64,000 nucleotides of DNA from Rhodococcus jostii RHA1 (GTDB taxonomy: Bacteria > Actinomycetota > Actinomycetes > Mycobacteriales > Mycobacteriaceae): assembly GCF_000014565.1 (NCBI RefSeq), contig NC_008268.1, positions 2,976,001 to 3,040,000 on the forward strand, given 5' to 3'. Made by a program: the position numbers and the translations under genes. Positions 45,462 through 57,649 of this stretch are shown piece after piece. Each line of letters opens with the position of its first letter. The first letter of the stretch is position 1. The notes under the pieces are model-generated. The model was given only the letters and a program-made list of their open reading frames with translations. It ran no database searches and had not been told where the DNA came from.

Positions 45462-45775
45462 GCTTCAAGGTCGCCGTCTGTTACGGCCAGCCCGATGACC
45501 CCGAGGCGTTCGACGCCTACTACCGCGACACCCACATGCCGCTGGCCCGCAAGATCCCCGGCCTGACCGACTTCACGTGGGGCAAGTGCAGTGCCCTCGA
45601 CGGCGGGACGCCGCCGTACTACGCGGTCGCGAGCCTCGTCTTCCCCGACGCCGACACCATGAAGTCCGGGTTGCAGTCCGAGGAGATGAAGCAGGCAGGC
45701 AAGGACGTCCCCAACTTCGCCACCGGCGGCGTCACCATGTACGTCCAAGAAGAAGAATCCGTCTACAACCAGTAG
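45458..45775 (+). CDS. EthD-family small protein
   Basis: The 105-residue product has the EthD fold: KVAVCYGQPDDPEAFDAYY and THMPLARKIPGLTDFTWGK at about 26-44, ending in a YVQEEE tail. EthD domains occur as small helper or lyase-like proteins. It sits between paaZ and paaI and overlaps paaZ by four bases. The role in phenylacetate breakdown is not known; it may handle a reactive side product. Confidence 0.85.
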   Translation: MSFKVAVCYGQPDDPEAFDAYYRDTHMPLARKIPGLTDFTWGKCSALDGGTPPYYAVASLVFPDADTMKSGLQSEEMKQAGKDVPNFATGGVTMYVQEEESVYNQ

Positions 45776-45782
45776 GAGAACC

Positions 45783-46196
45783 ATGACTGTCGACGCGTCC
45801 GCGGAATGCCGCATCGCGCGGAAGATGTTCGAAGCCGACAATGCGTCCCAGGCGCTCGGCATCGAGATCCTCGAGCTCAGCCCCGGCCACGCAGTCGCGT
45901 CGATGGTCGTGGGTGAGACCATGGTCAACGGCCACGGCATCACTCACGGCGGGTTCGTGTTCACCCTCGCCGACACCGCATTCGCGATGGCGTGCAACGG
46001 ATACGACACGCCCGCCGTCGCCGCCCGCGCCGACATCCGGTTCCTCACCTCCACCCGCCTCGGCGACACGCTCGTCGCCGAGGCCGTGGAACGGGCCCGC
46101 TACGGGCGCAACGGCATCTACGACGTCACCGTCCGGCGCGGCGACGACGTCATCGCCGAGTTCCGCGGCGACAGTCGTGCGCAGCCGCGCCCGTGA
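45783..46196 (+). CDS. paaI: Phenylacetyl-CoA-type thioesterase
   Basis: The 137-residue single-hotdog protein has the PaaI landmarks VGETMVNGHGITHGGFVFTLADTAFA, cut as NGHGITHGGFVFTLADTAF (about 44-62), with the catalytic Asp in that helix and the RTRYGRNG-like ARYGRNGIYDVTV strand. PaaI hydrolyses ring-hydroxylated phenylacetyl-CoA esters and relieves a blocked pathway. The stop codon lies inside the left arm of the palindrome at 46190-46235. Confidence 0.93.
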   Translation: MTVDASAECRIARKMFEADNASQALGIEILELSPGHAVASMVVGETMVNGHGITHGGFVFTLADTAFAMACNGYDTPAVAARADIRFLTSTRLGDTLVAEAVERARYGRNGIYDVTVRRGDDVIAEFRGDSRAQPRP

Positions 46197-46228
46197 GTAC
46201 TTGTTAACCGCGGGACGTTAACAAGTAC

Positions 46229-46235
<7 letters not shown>
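46190..46235. repeat. 19-bp perfect palindrome holding both stop codons of converging genes
   Basis: Arms 46190-46208 (CCCGTGAGTACTTGTTAAC) and 46217-46235 are perfectly complementary around an eight-base loop. The TGA of paaI (46194-46196) is in the left arm and the TGA of the helicase gene (complement of 46229-46231) in the right arm, at the same place in the motif. It should end transcription from both sides. The GTGAGT...ACTCAC edges match the palindrome at 6734-6787. Confidence 0.9.
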
Positions 46236-50719
<4,484 letters not shown>

Positions 50720-50923
50720 TGTAAACCTCTGCGAATTCTCGGTGATGACGTGCGCTTGCCCCCGCCGTGCACACTATCGGGTCGAGGGGGTGAAGTTCGA
50801 GGCGTCATCCCCTGGCAGAGGGACTGGACGGTCGCTCGAGGTGCCGGGACGGACCGCTGTTGGTACCGACCGGTCTCTACTATTCATCCAGGACGGGTTC
50901 CGCGGATCACGACCCTCGCCGCG

Positions 50924-51256
50924 GTGATCGCGACCGTCGCACTGACTGCGGGGTTCACCGGCGGCGGCCAGTGCGGAACCCGGGGCGACGAGTACCAATT
51001 CGTTTCGGCGTCACCGTATGTCGACGTCGCGCAGTATCACGACTACGGCGCCGACGGCGTTCCGCTGCCCGGCGATCAGTGGAACGGCCTCGCCCGGCGC
51101 CTCGAACAGGCTGCGGCACTGGGCGAACCGCTCCTGTGGGCGTTCGTGCCCGGCCCCCGGCCCGCCGACTGCACCTATGGTCTCCGCCCGCCGACAAGGG
51201 GCGTGGTGGGCCAGTTCGGGAGCTGGGGATCCGGCACCGCCCCCGACGACACGTAG
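50924..51256 (+). CDS. Hypothetical small exported protein
   Basis: The frame has actinobacterial codon use and encodes about 110 residues. The start IATVALTAGFTGGGQCG looks like a short signal sequence; the rest is acidic and aromatic (FVSASPYVDVAQYHDYG, DQWNGLARRLEQAAALGEPLLWAFV). The true start is unsure: GTG 50924 is the last plausible site, and upstream hydrophilic sequence is open but lacks a start with a ribosome site. I do not recognise it. Confidence 0.45.
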   Translation: MIATVALTAGFTGGGQCGTRGDEYQFVSASPYVDVAQYHDYGADGVPLPGDQWNGLARRLEQAAALGEPLLWAFVPGPRPADCTYGLRPPTRGVVGQFGSWGSGTAPDDT

Positions 51257-51266
51257 ACGTGGATCG

Positions 51267-51878
51267 TCAGGCCCAGGAGACGGATTCTTCCGGGTCGAGC
51301 CTGGGCAGCCGGTCGAACCAGGGGTTCTCGCCCGGGTGGCCGATGTTGACCACGAGGGTCGAATGCCACTGGCCGTCGGGGAAGAATTCCTTGTCGATAC
51401 CGTCGGCGTCGAATCCGGCCATCGGGCCTGCCGCCAGACCCAGCGAGCGCACGGCGAGGATGAAGTAGCCGGCCTGGAGGGCGGCGTTGAAGTCCCCGGT
51501 CTGCTTGCGCATCGGTTCGTTCGCCTCGAACACGTCGCGGAGTTCGGGACGGAACGGCAACAGTGCCGGGATGTGGTCGTGGAAACGTGGGTCGACCGCG
51601 AGGACGGCGACGGCGGGCGCCGAGGCGGTCTTCGCCCTGTTGCCCTCGTTCATGTGCTCGACCAGACGAGCGCGGCCCTCGTCGGTGCGCACGAACAGGA
51701 CCCGGAGCGGCTGCGTGTTGGCCGCCGTGGGCGCCCAGCGCGCGAGTTCCCAGATCTGCGCGAGTTCCTCGTCGCTCACCGGCGTCGGAGCGAAGCTGTT
51801 GGCGGTGCGCGCCTCCGTGTAGAGCAGCGCCCGTGCCGCCTCGTCGAGTCCTCTACCTGTAGAGATTGCGTGGCTCAT
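51267..51878 (-). CDS. Nitroreductase-family flavoprotein, RutE/HadB-like
   Basis: The 203-residue product has the malonic-semialdehyde-reductase-type signatures of RutE: TEARTANSFAPTPVSDEEL, WAPTAANTQPLRVLFV (about 47-62) and the SLGLAAGPMAGFDADGID flavin loop. It reduces an aldehyde or nitro group with NAD(P)H. It is divergent from the HxlR regulator by 75 bp, and that pair is typical for oxidative or aldehyde stress control. The substrate is not fixed by sequence. Confidence 0.85.
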   Translation of the reverse strand: MSHAISTGRGLDEAARALLYTEARTANSFAPTPVSDEELAQIWELARWAPTAANTQPLRVLFVRTDEGRARLVEHMNEGNRAKTASAPAVAVLAVDPRFHDHIPALLPFRPELRDVFEANEPMRKQTGDFNAALQAGYFILAVRSLGLAAGPMAGFDADGIDKEFFPDGQWHSTLVVNIGHPGENPWFDRLPRLDPEESVSWA

Positions 51879-51953
51879 CTACTCCCTTTCTGCTTGTTAC
51901 TTCTAAAATACTAGTTGCAGGGCCGATGCTAGCACCATTGATAGGGTGGAGGT

Positions 51954-52292
51954 GTGGCTGACGACGGCGAAGTGACGCACGAACCCCGTGCCTGCGACGC
52001 GGCACTCGCTCGCGCCTTCACGTTCCTCGGCAAGCGCTGGAACGGTGTGATCCTCGGCGTGCTGATGGAGGGACCGTCCACGTTCTCCGAGTTACGCCGC
52101 GGAGTGGGCGGTATCAGCGATTCGGTGCTGTCCGACCGGCTCGCCGAATTGGCCGCGGCCGGACTCGTCCTGCGCTCGGTGGAGGAGGGCCCACCGGTCT
52201 CGGTCGCGTACGAACTCACGCCGGCGGGCCGAGCGCTCCTGCCGTCCCTGAACGCCCTGACGGCCTGGGCGCGCGAGAATCTGCCGGCATAG
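51954..52292 (+). CDS. HxlR-family transcriptional regulator
   Basis: The 112-residue winged-helix protein has the HxlR landmarks DAALARAFTFLGKRWN, FSELRRGVGGISDSVLSDRL and VAYELTPAGRALLP. HxlR proteins sense electrophiles or aldehydes and regulate a neighbouring reductase. It is divergent from the RutE-like gene. GTG 51954 follows GGGTGGAGG. Confidence 0.88.
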   Translation: MADDGEVTHEPRACDAALARAFTFLGKRWNGVILGVLMEGPSTFSELRRGVGGISDSVLSDRLAELAAAGLVLRSVEEGPPVSVAYELTPAGRALLPSLNALTAWARENLPA

Positions 52293-52318
52293 CCGGATTC
52301 AGACGAGGACGCGGACGG

Positions 52319-53071
52319 TCAGCGTCCGCCGCGTCGCAGGGTCACGCGATAGGTGTAGTGCTCGGGCAGGAAGTAACTGACCGCCAACTCGACGGTCCGC
52401 CCCTCCGAATCGGAGTAGAGACGGTCGACCCGCAGCATCGAATGGCCCTCGGGGCAGCCGAGTTCGCGGGCCACGTCCGCGGGGGCGGGCGCGACCGTGA
52501 TCGATTGAGCCGCCTCGACGATGGGGCTGCGCAGGTGCGGCTCCAGCAGACCGATGATCGTGTACGCGCTGACGGCGCCCTCGGACATCTCGGGCGCGTC
52601 GACGACGAGCCGGGCGATCTCGTCGGGAAGGTACACGGTGGTCAGCACGAACGGGGTGTCGTCGTGGCGTCGCCGGAACACGACCGTGTGGACGAGGTCC
52701 GTGTCGAGGCGGAGCCTGCTCGCGGCCTCGATGTCGACCCGGCGGCGCAGCGGGGAGACCACCTCCATGGTCGTGTCCGTGGACAGATTCATCAGATCCT
52801 CGATCGACCCCAGCTGACGCAGGTATCGGCCGTCGGATTCCGCGGCGAACGTCCCGCGCCCCGGGACCCGGTAGACGATGCCCTCGGCTACCAGGTCCTG
52901 GAAGGCGCGTCGCACGGTCTGCCGGCTCACGCCGTGCTGTTCCGCGAGCTCGAATTCGGTAGGGAGCTTGAGGCCGCCGCGGTACTTGCCCGCGGCTATG
53001 TGCTCACGGAGCTGCTTCGACACCAGCTGGTACGCCGGCTCCGTCTCTCGTTCTCGTTCCCTACCGTTCAT
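52319..53071 (-). CDS. GntR/HutC-family regulator (UTRA domain)
   Basis: The 250-residue product has a winged HTH at about 10-75 (LPTEFELAEQHGVSRQTVRRAF) and a C-terminal UTRA effector domain (TTVYLPDEIARLV, HSMLRVDRLYSDSEGRTVELAVSYF). It lies 31 bp after the acyl-CoA dehydrogenase stop, on the same strand. Paired inverted 10-mers in the divergent region at 54282 and 54381 are good candidates for its targets. Confidence 0.88.
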   Translation of the reverse strand: MNGRERERETEPAYQLVSKQLREHIAAGKYRGGLKLPTEFELAEQHGVSRQTVRRAFQDLVAEGIVYRVPGRGTFAAESDGRYLRQLGSIEDLMNLSTDTTMEVVSPLRRRVDIEAASRLRLDTDLVHTVVFRRRHDDTPFVLTTVYLPDEIARLVVDAPEMSEGAVSAYTIIGLLEPHLRSPIVEAAQSITVAPAPADVARELGCPEGHSMLRVDRLYSDSEGRTVELAVSYFLPEHYTYRVTLRRGGR

Positions 53072-53102
53072 CGCGCACCGATCCTACGTGCAGGTTGCCG
53101 GA

Positions 53103-54254
53103 CTACAGACCGCCCCGCGACACGAGTTGCGAGACGATGACGTTGCGTTGGATCTCGTTGGTGCCCTCGCCGACGATCATCAACGGGGCGTCCCGGAAGT
53201 ACCGCTCGACGTCGTACTCGGTGGAATAGCCGTAGCCGCCGTGGATGCGCACCGCGTTCAGGGCGATGTCCATCGCCACCTCGGACGCGTACAGCTTCGC
53301 CATCCCGGCCTCCATGTCGCACCGGTCACCGCTGTCGTACTGCTCGGCCGCATGCCAGGTCAACTGCCGGGCCGCGGTCAGCTTGGTCGCCATGTCCGCC
53401 AGGTAGTTGCCGATCGACTGATGCTTCCAGATCGGCTTGCCGAAGCTCTCCCGCTGCTGCGCATACGCCAAAGAGTCCTCGAGCGCCGCCGTCGCCACAC
53501 CCAGGGCCCGGCAGGCCACCTGGATGCGGCCGGTCTCGAGGCCCTTCATCATCTGCGCGAACCCCTTGCCCGCGGTGCCACCCAGGACCGCGTCCGACGA
53601 GATCCGGTAGTTGTCGAACGACAGCTCACACGTCTCGACGCCCTTGTAGCCGAGCTTGGGCAGATCCCGCGACACCGTCAGGCCGGGACCGTGCTCGACC
53701 AGGACGATCGAAATCCCCTTGTGCTTGGGGGACGCGGCCGGATCGGTCTTGCACAGCAGCGCGATCAGCCCGGACCGGCGGGCGTTGGAGATCCACGTCT
53801 TCGACCCGGAGATCACCAGATCGTCGCCGTCGGTCTTGGCGTTGGTGGACATCGCCTGCAGATCCGACCCGCCGCCGGGCTCGGTCAGCGCCATCGTGGC
53901 CCGGATCTCGCCGGTCGCCAACTTCGGCAGATACTGCCGCTTCTGCTCCTCGGTGCCGTACAGCGACAGCAGCTTCGCCACGACGGTGTGCCCACCCATC
54001 GCCCCGGCCAGGCTCATCCACCCGCGGGCCAGTTCCTGGGTCACCTGCGCGTAACAGGGCATCGACACCGGAGATCCGCCGTACTCCTCCGGGACCGCCA
54101 GACCGTAGATCCCGATCTGCTTCATCTGCTCGATCCACTTCTCGGGGTACTCGTTGGCGTGCTCCACCGCCTGCACCGTCGGCTTCACGTCGCGGTCGAC
54201 GAAGGCGCGCACCGTCTCGACCAGGTACGCCTCTTCCTCGTTCAGCTTGCCCAT
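53103..54254 (-). CDS. Acyl-CoA dehydrogenase
   Basis: The 383-residue product has the acyl-CoA dehydrogenase fold: the FAD/substrate loop MALTEPGGGSDLQAM, SGSKTWISNARRSGLIALL, and the C-terminal VGEGTNEIQRNVIVSQL with the position of the catalytic glutamate. It introduces a double bond in an acyl-CoA with electron transfer to ETF. ATG 54254 is taken because the family N-terminus begins there. It is divergent from a lyase-hydratase-CoA-transferase operon, so the substrate may be a branched or dicarboxylic acyl-CoA such as methylsuccinyl-CoA or itaconyl-related. Confidence 0.9.
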   Translation of the reverse strand: MGKLNEEEAYLVETVRAFVDRDVKPTVQAVEHANEYPEKWIEQMKQIGIYGLAVPEEYGGSPVSMPCYAQVTQELARGWMSLAGAMGGHTVVAKLLSLYGTEEQKRQYLPKLATGEIRATMALTEPGGGSDLQAMSTNAKTDGDDLVISGSKTWISNARRSGLIALLCKTDPAASPKHKGISIVLVEHGPGLTVSRDLPKLGYKGVETCELSFDNYRISSDAVLGGTAGKGFAQMMKGLETGRIQVACRALGVATAALEDSLAYAQQRESFGKPIWKHQSIGNYLADMATKLTAARQLTWHAAEQYDSGDRCDMEAGMAKLYASEVAMDIALNAVRIHGGYGYSTEYDVERYFRDAPLMIVGEGTNEIQRNVIVSQLVSRGGL

Positions 54255-54281
54255 CACTCCACCTCGCACTCGCACAACATT

Positions 54282-54291
54282 TGTACGGCCA
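54282..54291 (-). promoter_or_regulatory. Candidate GntR half-site near the acyl-CoA dehydrogenase start
   Basis: TGTACGGCCA, the inverse of TGGCCGTACA at 54381-54390, lies 28 bp before the dehydrogenase start. Read on the minus strand both copies continue as A-(A/T)-AT. The pair is the best candidate operator for the GntR regulator. Confidence 0.5.
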
Positions 54292-54380
54292 TAATCCGAC
54301 AATGTCTGTTTAATGTCAACGATCGGTCTTGACATGACGGCTACGCCGCTGCCAGCATCAGCAGCGCAGCCCTACCGGGC

Positions 54381-54390
54381 TGGCCGTACA
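54381..54390 (+). promoter_or_regulatory. Candidate GntR half-site near the lyase operon start
   Basis: TGGCCGTACA lies 45 bp before the CitE-like lyase start, mirror-oriented to the copy at 54282-54291. The two 10-mers are identical. Confidence 0.5.
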
Positions 54391-54434
54391 TATCCAGCCC
54401 GAACCGGGCTCCCGGACCCTAGGAATGAAGCATC

Positions 54435-55283
54435 GTGCAGAACCTCACCCGCAGGCGCGCCGTTCTGGTGGCCCCCGGATCCGACGAACGCAAGGCCGTC
54501 AAGGCGCTCGCGTCGACCGCCGACGAGGTGGTCCTCGACCTCGAAGACGCCGTCGCCCCGGCCAGGAAGGCCGACGCCCGCGACCTCGTCCGCCGTCTCG
54601 TGCGCGAGTCCGCCGGTTCCCGCGCCGTCTCGGTCCGCATCAACGCGCTGACCACACCGTGGGCCGAGGACGACCTCGCCCTGTGTGCTTCCCTCGGCGC
54701 CGCCCTCACGAGCATCGTGGTTCCCAAGGCGGAGACGGCACAGGATCTGGCCCACGCCGATCAGGCTCTCTCCGGTACCGACATCGGGTTGCAGGCTCTC
54801 GTCGAAACTCCGGTCGGGGTGCAGAACATCGGCGACATCACCCGGTCCGTGGCCCGGCTCGAATCCGTCATCATCGGCTACGCCGATCTCGGGGCGGCCC
54901 TCGGCCGTTCCCGCTCCGCCCTCCCCGAACACTGGCTCGCGATCCAGGACGGCGTCCTCGTCGCCGCCCGCGCAGCCGGCATCCAGGCGATCGACGGACC
55001 GTTCCTCGGTATCGCCGACGACGACGCCTTCCGCCACTCGGCCGCATGGACCAGCGCGCTCGGGTTCGACGGGAAATGGGTCATCCACCCCGCCCAGGTC
55101 GAATCGGCCGCGTCGGCCTTCACCCCCACCGACACCGCAGTCGAGGACGCGCGCCGCGTGATCGACGCACTCGCCGCCGCCGAGGCCGCGGGCAGCGGGG
55201 CCGCGCAACTCGACGGGCAGATGCTCGACGAGGCCGTCGCGGTGGCCGCACGACGGGTCCTCGCCCAGGTAGGTGCGCAGTGA
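54435..55283 (+). CDS. CitE/HpcH-type beta-hydroxyacyl-CoA lyase
   Basis: The 282-residue TIM-barrel protein has the CitE-family motifs RRAVLVAPGSDERKA at the start, DEVVLDLEDAV and VRINALTTPWAEDDL in the barrel, and ALVETPVGVQNIGDI with the metal-binding glutamate. Citramalyl-CoA or malyl-CoA lyase is the best family call. It is followed by a double-hotdog hydratase whose start overlaps its stop. Together they could take mesaconyl-CoA to acetyl-CoA plus pyruvate. Confidence 0.82.
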   Translation: MQNLTRRRAVLVAPGSDERKAVKALASTADEVVLDLEDAVAPARKADARDLVRRLVRESAGSRAVSVRINALTTPWAEDDLALCASLGAALTSIVVPKAETAQDLAHADQALSGTDIGLQALVETPVGVQNIGDITRSVARLESVIIGYADLGAALGRSRSALPEHWLAIQDGVLVAARAAGIQAIDGPFLGIADDDAFRHSAAWTSALGFDGKWVIHPAQVESAASAFTPTDTAVEDARRVIDALAAAEAAGSGAAQLDGQMLDEAVAVAARRVLAQVGAQ

Positions 55284-56287
55284 CGATCACGCAGACGTAC
55301 GTCGGTGGACCGTACTTCGACGAACTCGAGGTGGGGCAGGTGTTCGACACCGCCCCCGCCGTCACCCTGACCAGCGGCCTCGCCGCCGCGCATCAGGCCA
55401 TCCTCGGCGACCGCCTGCGGCTGCCCCTCGACGCGCACCTGTCCCGGGCCGTCACCGGATCCGGGGACGCCGTGGCGAATCCCGGCCTCGTCTGCGACGT
55501 CGCCATCGGACAGTCCACGCTCGCCACGCACCACGTGAAGGCCAACCTGTTCTACCGCGGCCTCCGCTTCCACCACTTCCCGCACCTCGGCGACACCCTG
55601 TACACCCGCACCGAAGTAGTGGGCCTGCGCGAGAATTCGGCGAAGCCCGGACGCAAACCCACCGGGCTGGCGGCACTCCGGATGACGTCCACCGACCAGG
55701 ACGGCCGCACCGTCCTCGACTTCTACCGCTGCGCCATGCTCCCGCTGAGCGAGAACCCCGACGAGGACCGCGTCCGCAAGTCCGACGACCTGTCCGCGAT
55801 CGGTCCGCAGACGGAGCAGTCCTTCGCCGCACCCGAGGGCTGGGACCTCGACCGCTACCGCGACAAGGTTCCCGGACAGCACTTCTCGACCGACCTCGCC
55901 GGCACCGTCTTGCGGAGCAGCGGCGACGTGGTCTCGAGCGCCCCCGAACTGGCGCGCCTCACCCTCAACATCGCGGCCACCCATCACGACGAACGGGTCG
56001 GCGCGGACGGGCGGCTCGTCTATGGCGGGCACACCATCGGCATCGCGCTCGGGCAGGCCACGCGCGCGCTGCCCAACCTCGTCACGGTCCTGGGCTGGAA
56101 GTCCTGCGACCACACCGGTCCCGTCCACGAGGGCGACACCCTCACCAGCGAACTCGAAATCGAGAGCGCCGAGGCGTTGCCCGGCGGTGGCGGAGTTCTG
56201 CATCTGCGTTCACTCGTGTTCGCGCACAACGCCTCAGCGTCCGACGTTCCCGTCCTCGACTGGCGTTTCACCGCCCTCATGGCCTGA
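55280..56287 (+). CDS. Double-hotdog MaoC-like hydratase, mesaconyl-CoA hydratase-like
   Basis: The 335-residue product has two hotdog domains. The first includes VFDTAPAVTLTSGLAAAHQAILGDRL, cut as TLTSGLAAAHQ; the second ends with YGGHTIGIALGQATRALPNL and CDHTGPVHEGDTL. This layout fits mesaconyl-C1/C4-CoA hydratases. The GTG start overlaps the lyase stop by four bases. The substrate is inferred from the neighbouring lyase and CoA-transferase. Confidence 0.78.
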   Translation: MTITQTYVGGPYFDELEVGQVFDTAPAVTLTSGLAAAHQAILGDRLRLPLDAHLSRAVTGSGDAVANPGLVCDVAIGQSTLATHHVKANLFYRGLRFHHFPHLGDTLYTRTEVVGLRENSAKPGRKPTGLAALRMTSTDQDGRTVLDFYRCAMLPLSENPDEDRVRKSDDLSAIGPQTEQSFAAPEGWDLDRYRDKVPGQHFSTDLAGTVLRSSGDVVSSAPELARLTLNIAATHHDERVGADGRLVYGGHTIGIALGQATRALPNLVTVLGWKSCDHTGPVHEGDTLTSELEIESAEALPGGGGVLHLRSLVFAHNASASDVPVLDWRFTALMA

Positions 56288-56312
56288 CCTCCACCATCAA
56301 GGAGCTTCTCTC

Positions 56313-57524
56313 GTGACTGCCCACACTCCCCTTGCCGGACTTCGGATCGTCGAGGTCTCCAGCTTCATCGCGTCGCCCCTGTGCGGGCTGACGCTGTCTC
56401 AACTGGGGGCCGAGGTGATCCGGGTCGACCCCATCGGCGGCTCCGCCTGCTACAAGCGCTGGCCGGTCACGAGTGACGGTGAGAGCATCTACTGGACCGG
56501 TCTCAACCGCGGCAAGCGGTCCGTGGCCGTCGACATGCGCAGCCCCGAGGGGCAGCAGCTCGTCCAGCAACTGGTCGCGGCCCCCGGTGCGGGTGGCGGA
56601 ATTCTCGTCACCAACTCCGGTGGTCGTGACTGGCTCGCCCACGACGCGCTCAGGGCCCTGCGCTCCGACATCATCACCCTCGAAGTCCTCGGTGGCACCG
56701 ACGGTTCCCCCGCCGTCGACTACACCGTCAATGCGGGGCTCGGTTTCCCGTCCATCACCGGTCCCACCGATCATGCCGGCGTCGTCAACCACGTCCTGCC
56801 CGCGTGGGACGTGGTGTGTGGGCTGTATGCCGCGCTGGCCGTCGCGGCCGCCGTCCGGCACCGCGACGCCACCGGCGAGGGCACCCACATCCGCCTGCCG
56901 CTCGAGGACGTCGCGCTCGCCACCGCCGGCACGCTCGGTTACCTCACCGAAGTCCAGATCAACGGCACCGGCAGGCCGGCGACCGGAAACTCCGTCTACG
57001 GCACGTACGGAACGGATTTCACCACCAGCGACGGCGAACGGTTCATGATCGTCGCCCTCACCCCCCGCCACTTCCGTGACTTGGTCGCGGTCACCGGAAC
57101 CACCGCCGCCGTGGAGGCACTCGCAACCGCACTCGACGTCGACTTCGCGCGCGACACCGATCGCTTCACCCACCGCGACGTCCTCACCGCCCTGTTCGCC
57201 CGCTGGTTCCGCGAACACACCGCAACCGAAGTGGCCGAGGCACTCTCGAAGACGTCCGTGCTCGCCAAGCGCTATCGCACCTTCGAGGAAGTCGTGAAGT
57301 CCGGTGAACTCGAGAAGAACCCGATGTTCGCCCCCCTCGACCAGCCGCGCATCGGCACCTACCTCGCCTCCGGGCACCCCGCGTCGTTCGACGGCCACTA
57401 CGCCACCGTCGCACCCGCCTCCGCAGTCGGCGACGACACCGGCAGCGTGCTCCGGGACCTCCTCGGGAGCTCCGACTCCGACATCGCCAAACTCCTCGAC
57501 AGCGGCATCGTCGGGGGGAAGTGA
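56313..57524 (+). CDS. Class III CoA-transferase (CaiB/FRC family)
   Basis: The 403-residue product has the family III features: LAGLRIVEVSSFIASPL at the start, AEVIRVDPIGG, and a candidate catalytic Asp166 in PAWDVVCGLYAALA. It moves CoA between carboxylic acids. Next to the mesaconyl-CoA-type hydratase it may be a mesaconyl-CoA or C5-dicarboxylate CoA-transferase. The start is GTG with AAGGAG upstream, 25 bp after the hydratase stop. Confidence 0.83.
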   Translation: MTAHTPLAGLRIVEVSSFIASPLCGLTLSQLGAEVIRVDPIGGSACYKRWPVTSDGESIYWTGLNRGKRSVAVDMRSPEGQQLVQQLVAAPGAGGGILVTNSGGRDWLAHDALRALRSDIITLEVLGGTDGSPAVDYTVNAGLGFPSITGPTDHAGVVNHVLPAWDVVCGLYAALAVAAAVRHRDATGEGTHIRLPLEDVALATAGTLGYLTEVQINGTGRPATGNSVYGTYGTDFTTSDGERFMIVALTPRHFRDLVAVTGTTAAVEALATALDVDFARDTDRFTHRDVLTALFARWFREHTATEVAEALSKTSVLAKRYRTFEEVVKSGELEKNPMFAPLDQPRIGTYLASGHPASFDGHYATVAPASAVGDDTGSVLRDLLGSSDSDIAKLLDSGIVGGK

Positions 57525-57649
57525 CTCAGGGACGTTTGTCGTACCGGACACTCGCAGGCGGTCGCGCGTCCCGCGGTGTCTCGCGTTCGTTCGGATGTAC
57601 CGGTCGGGGCTTGCCATCGGCCCGCGTCCGTACGGCCTAGCTCCGACCT

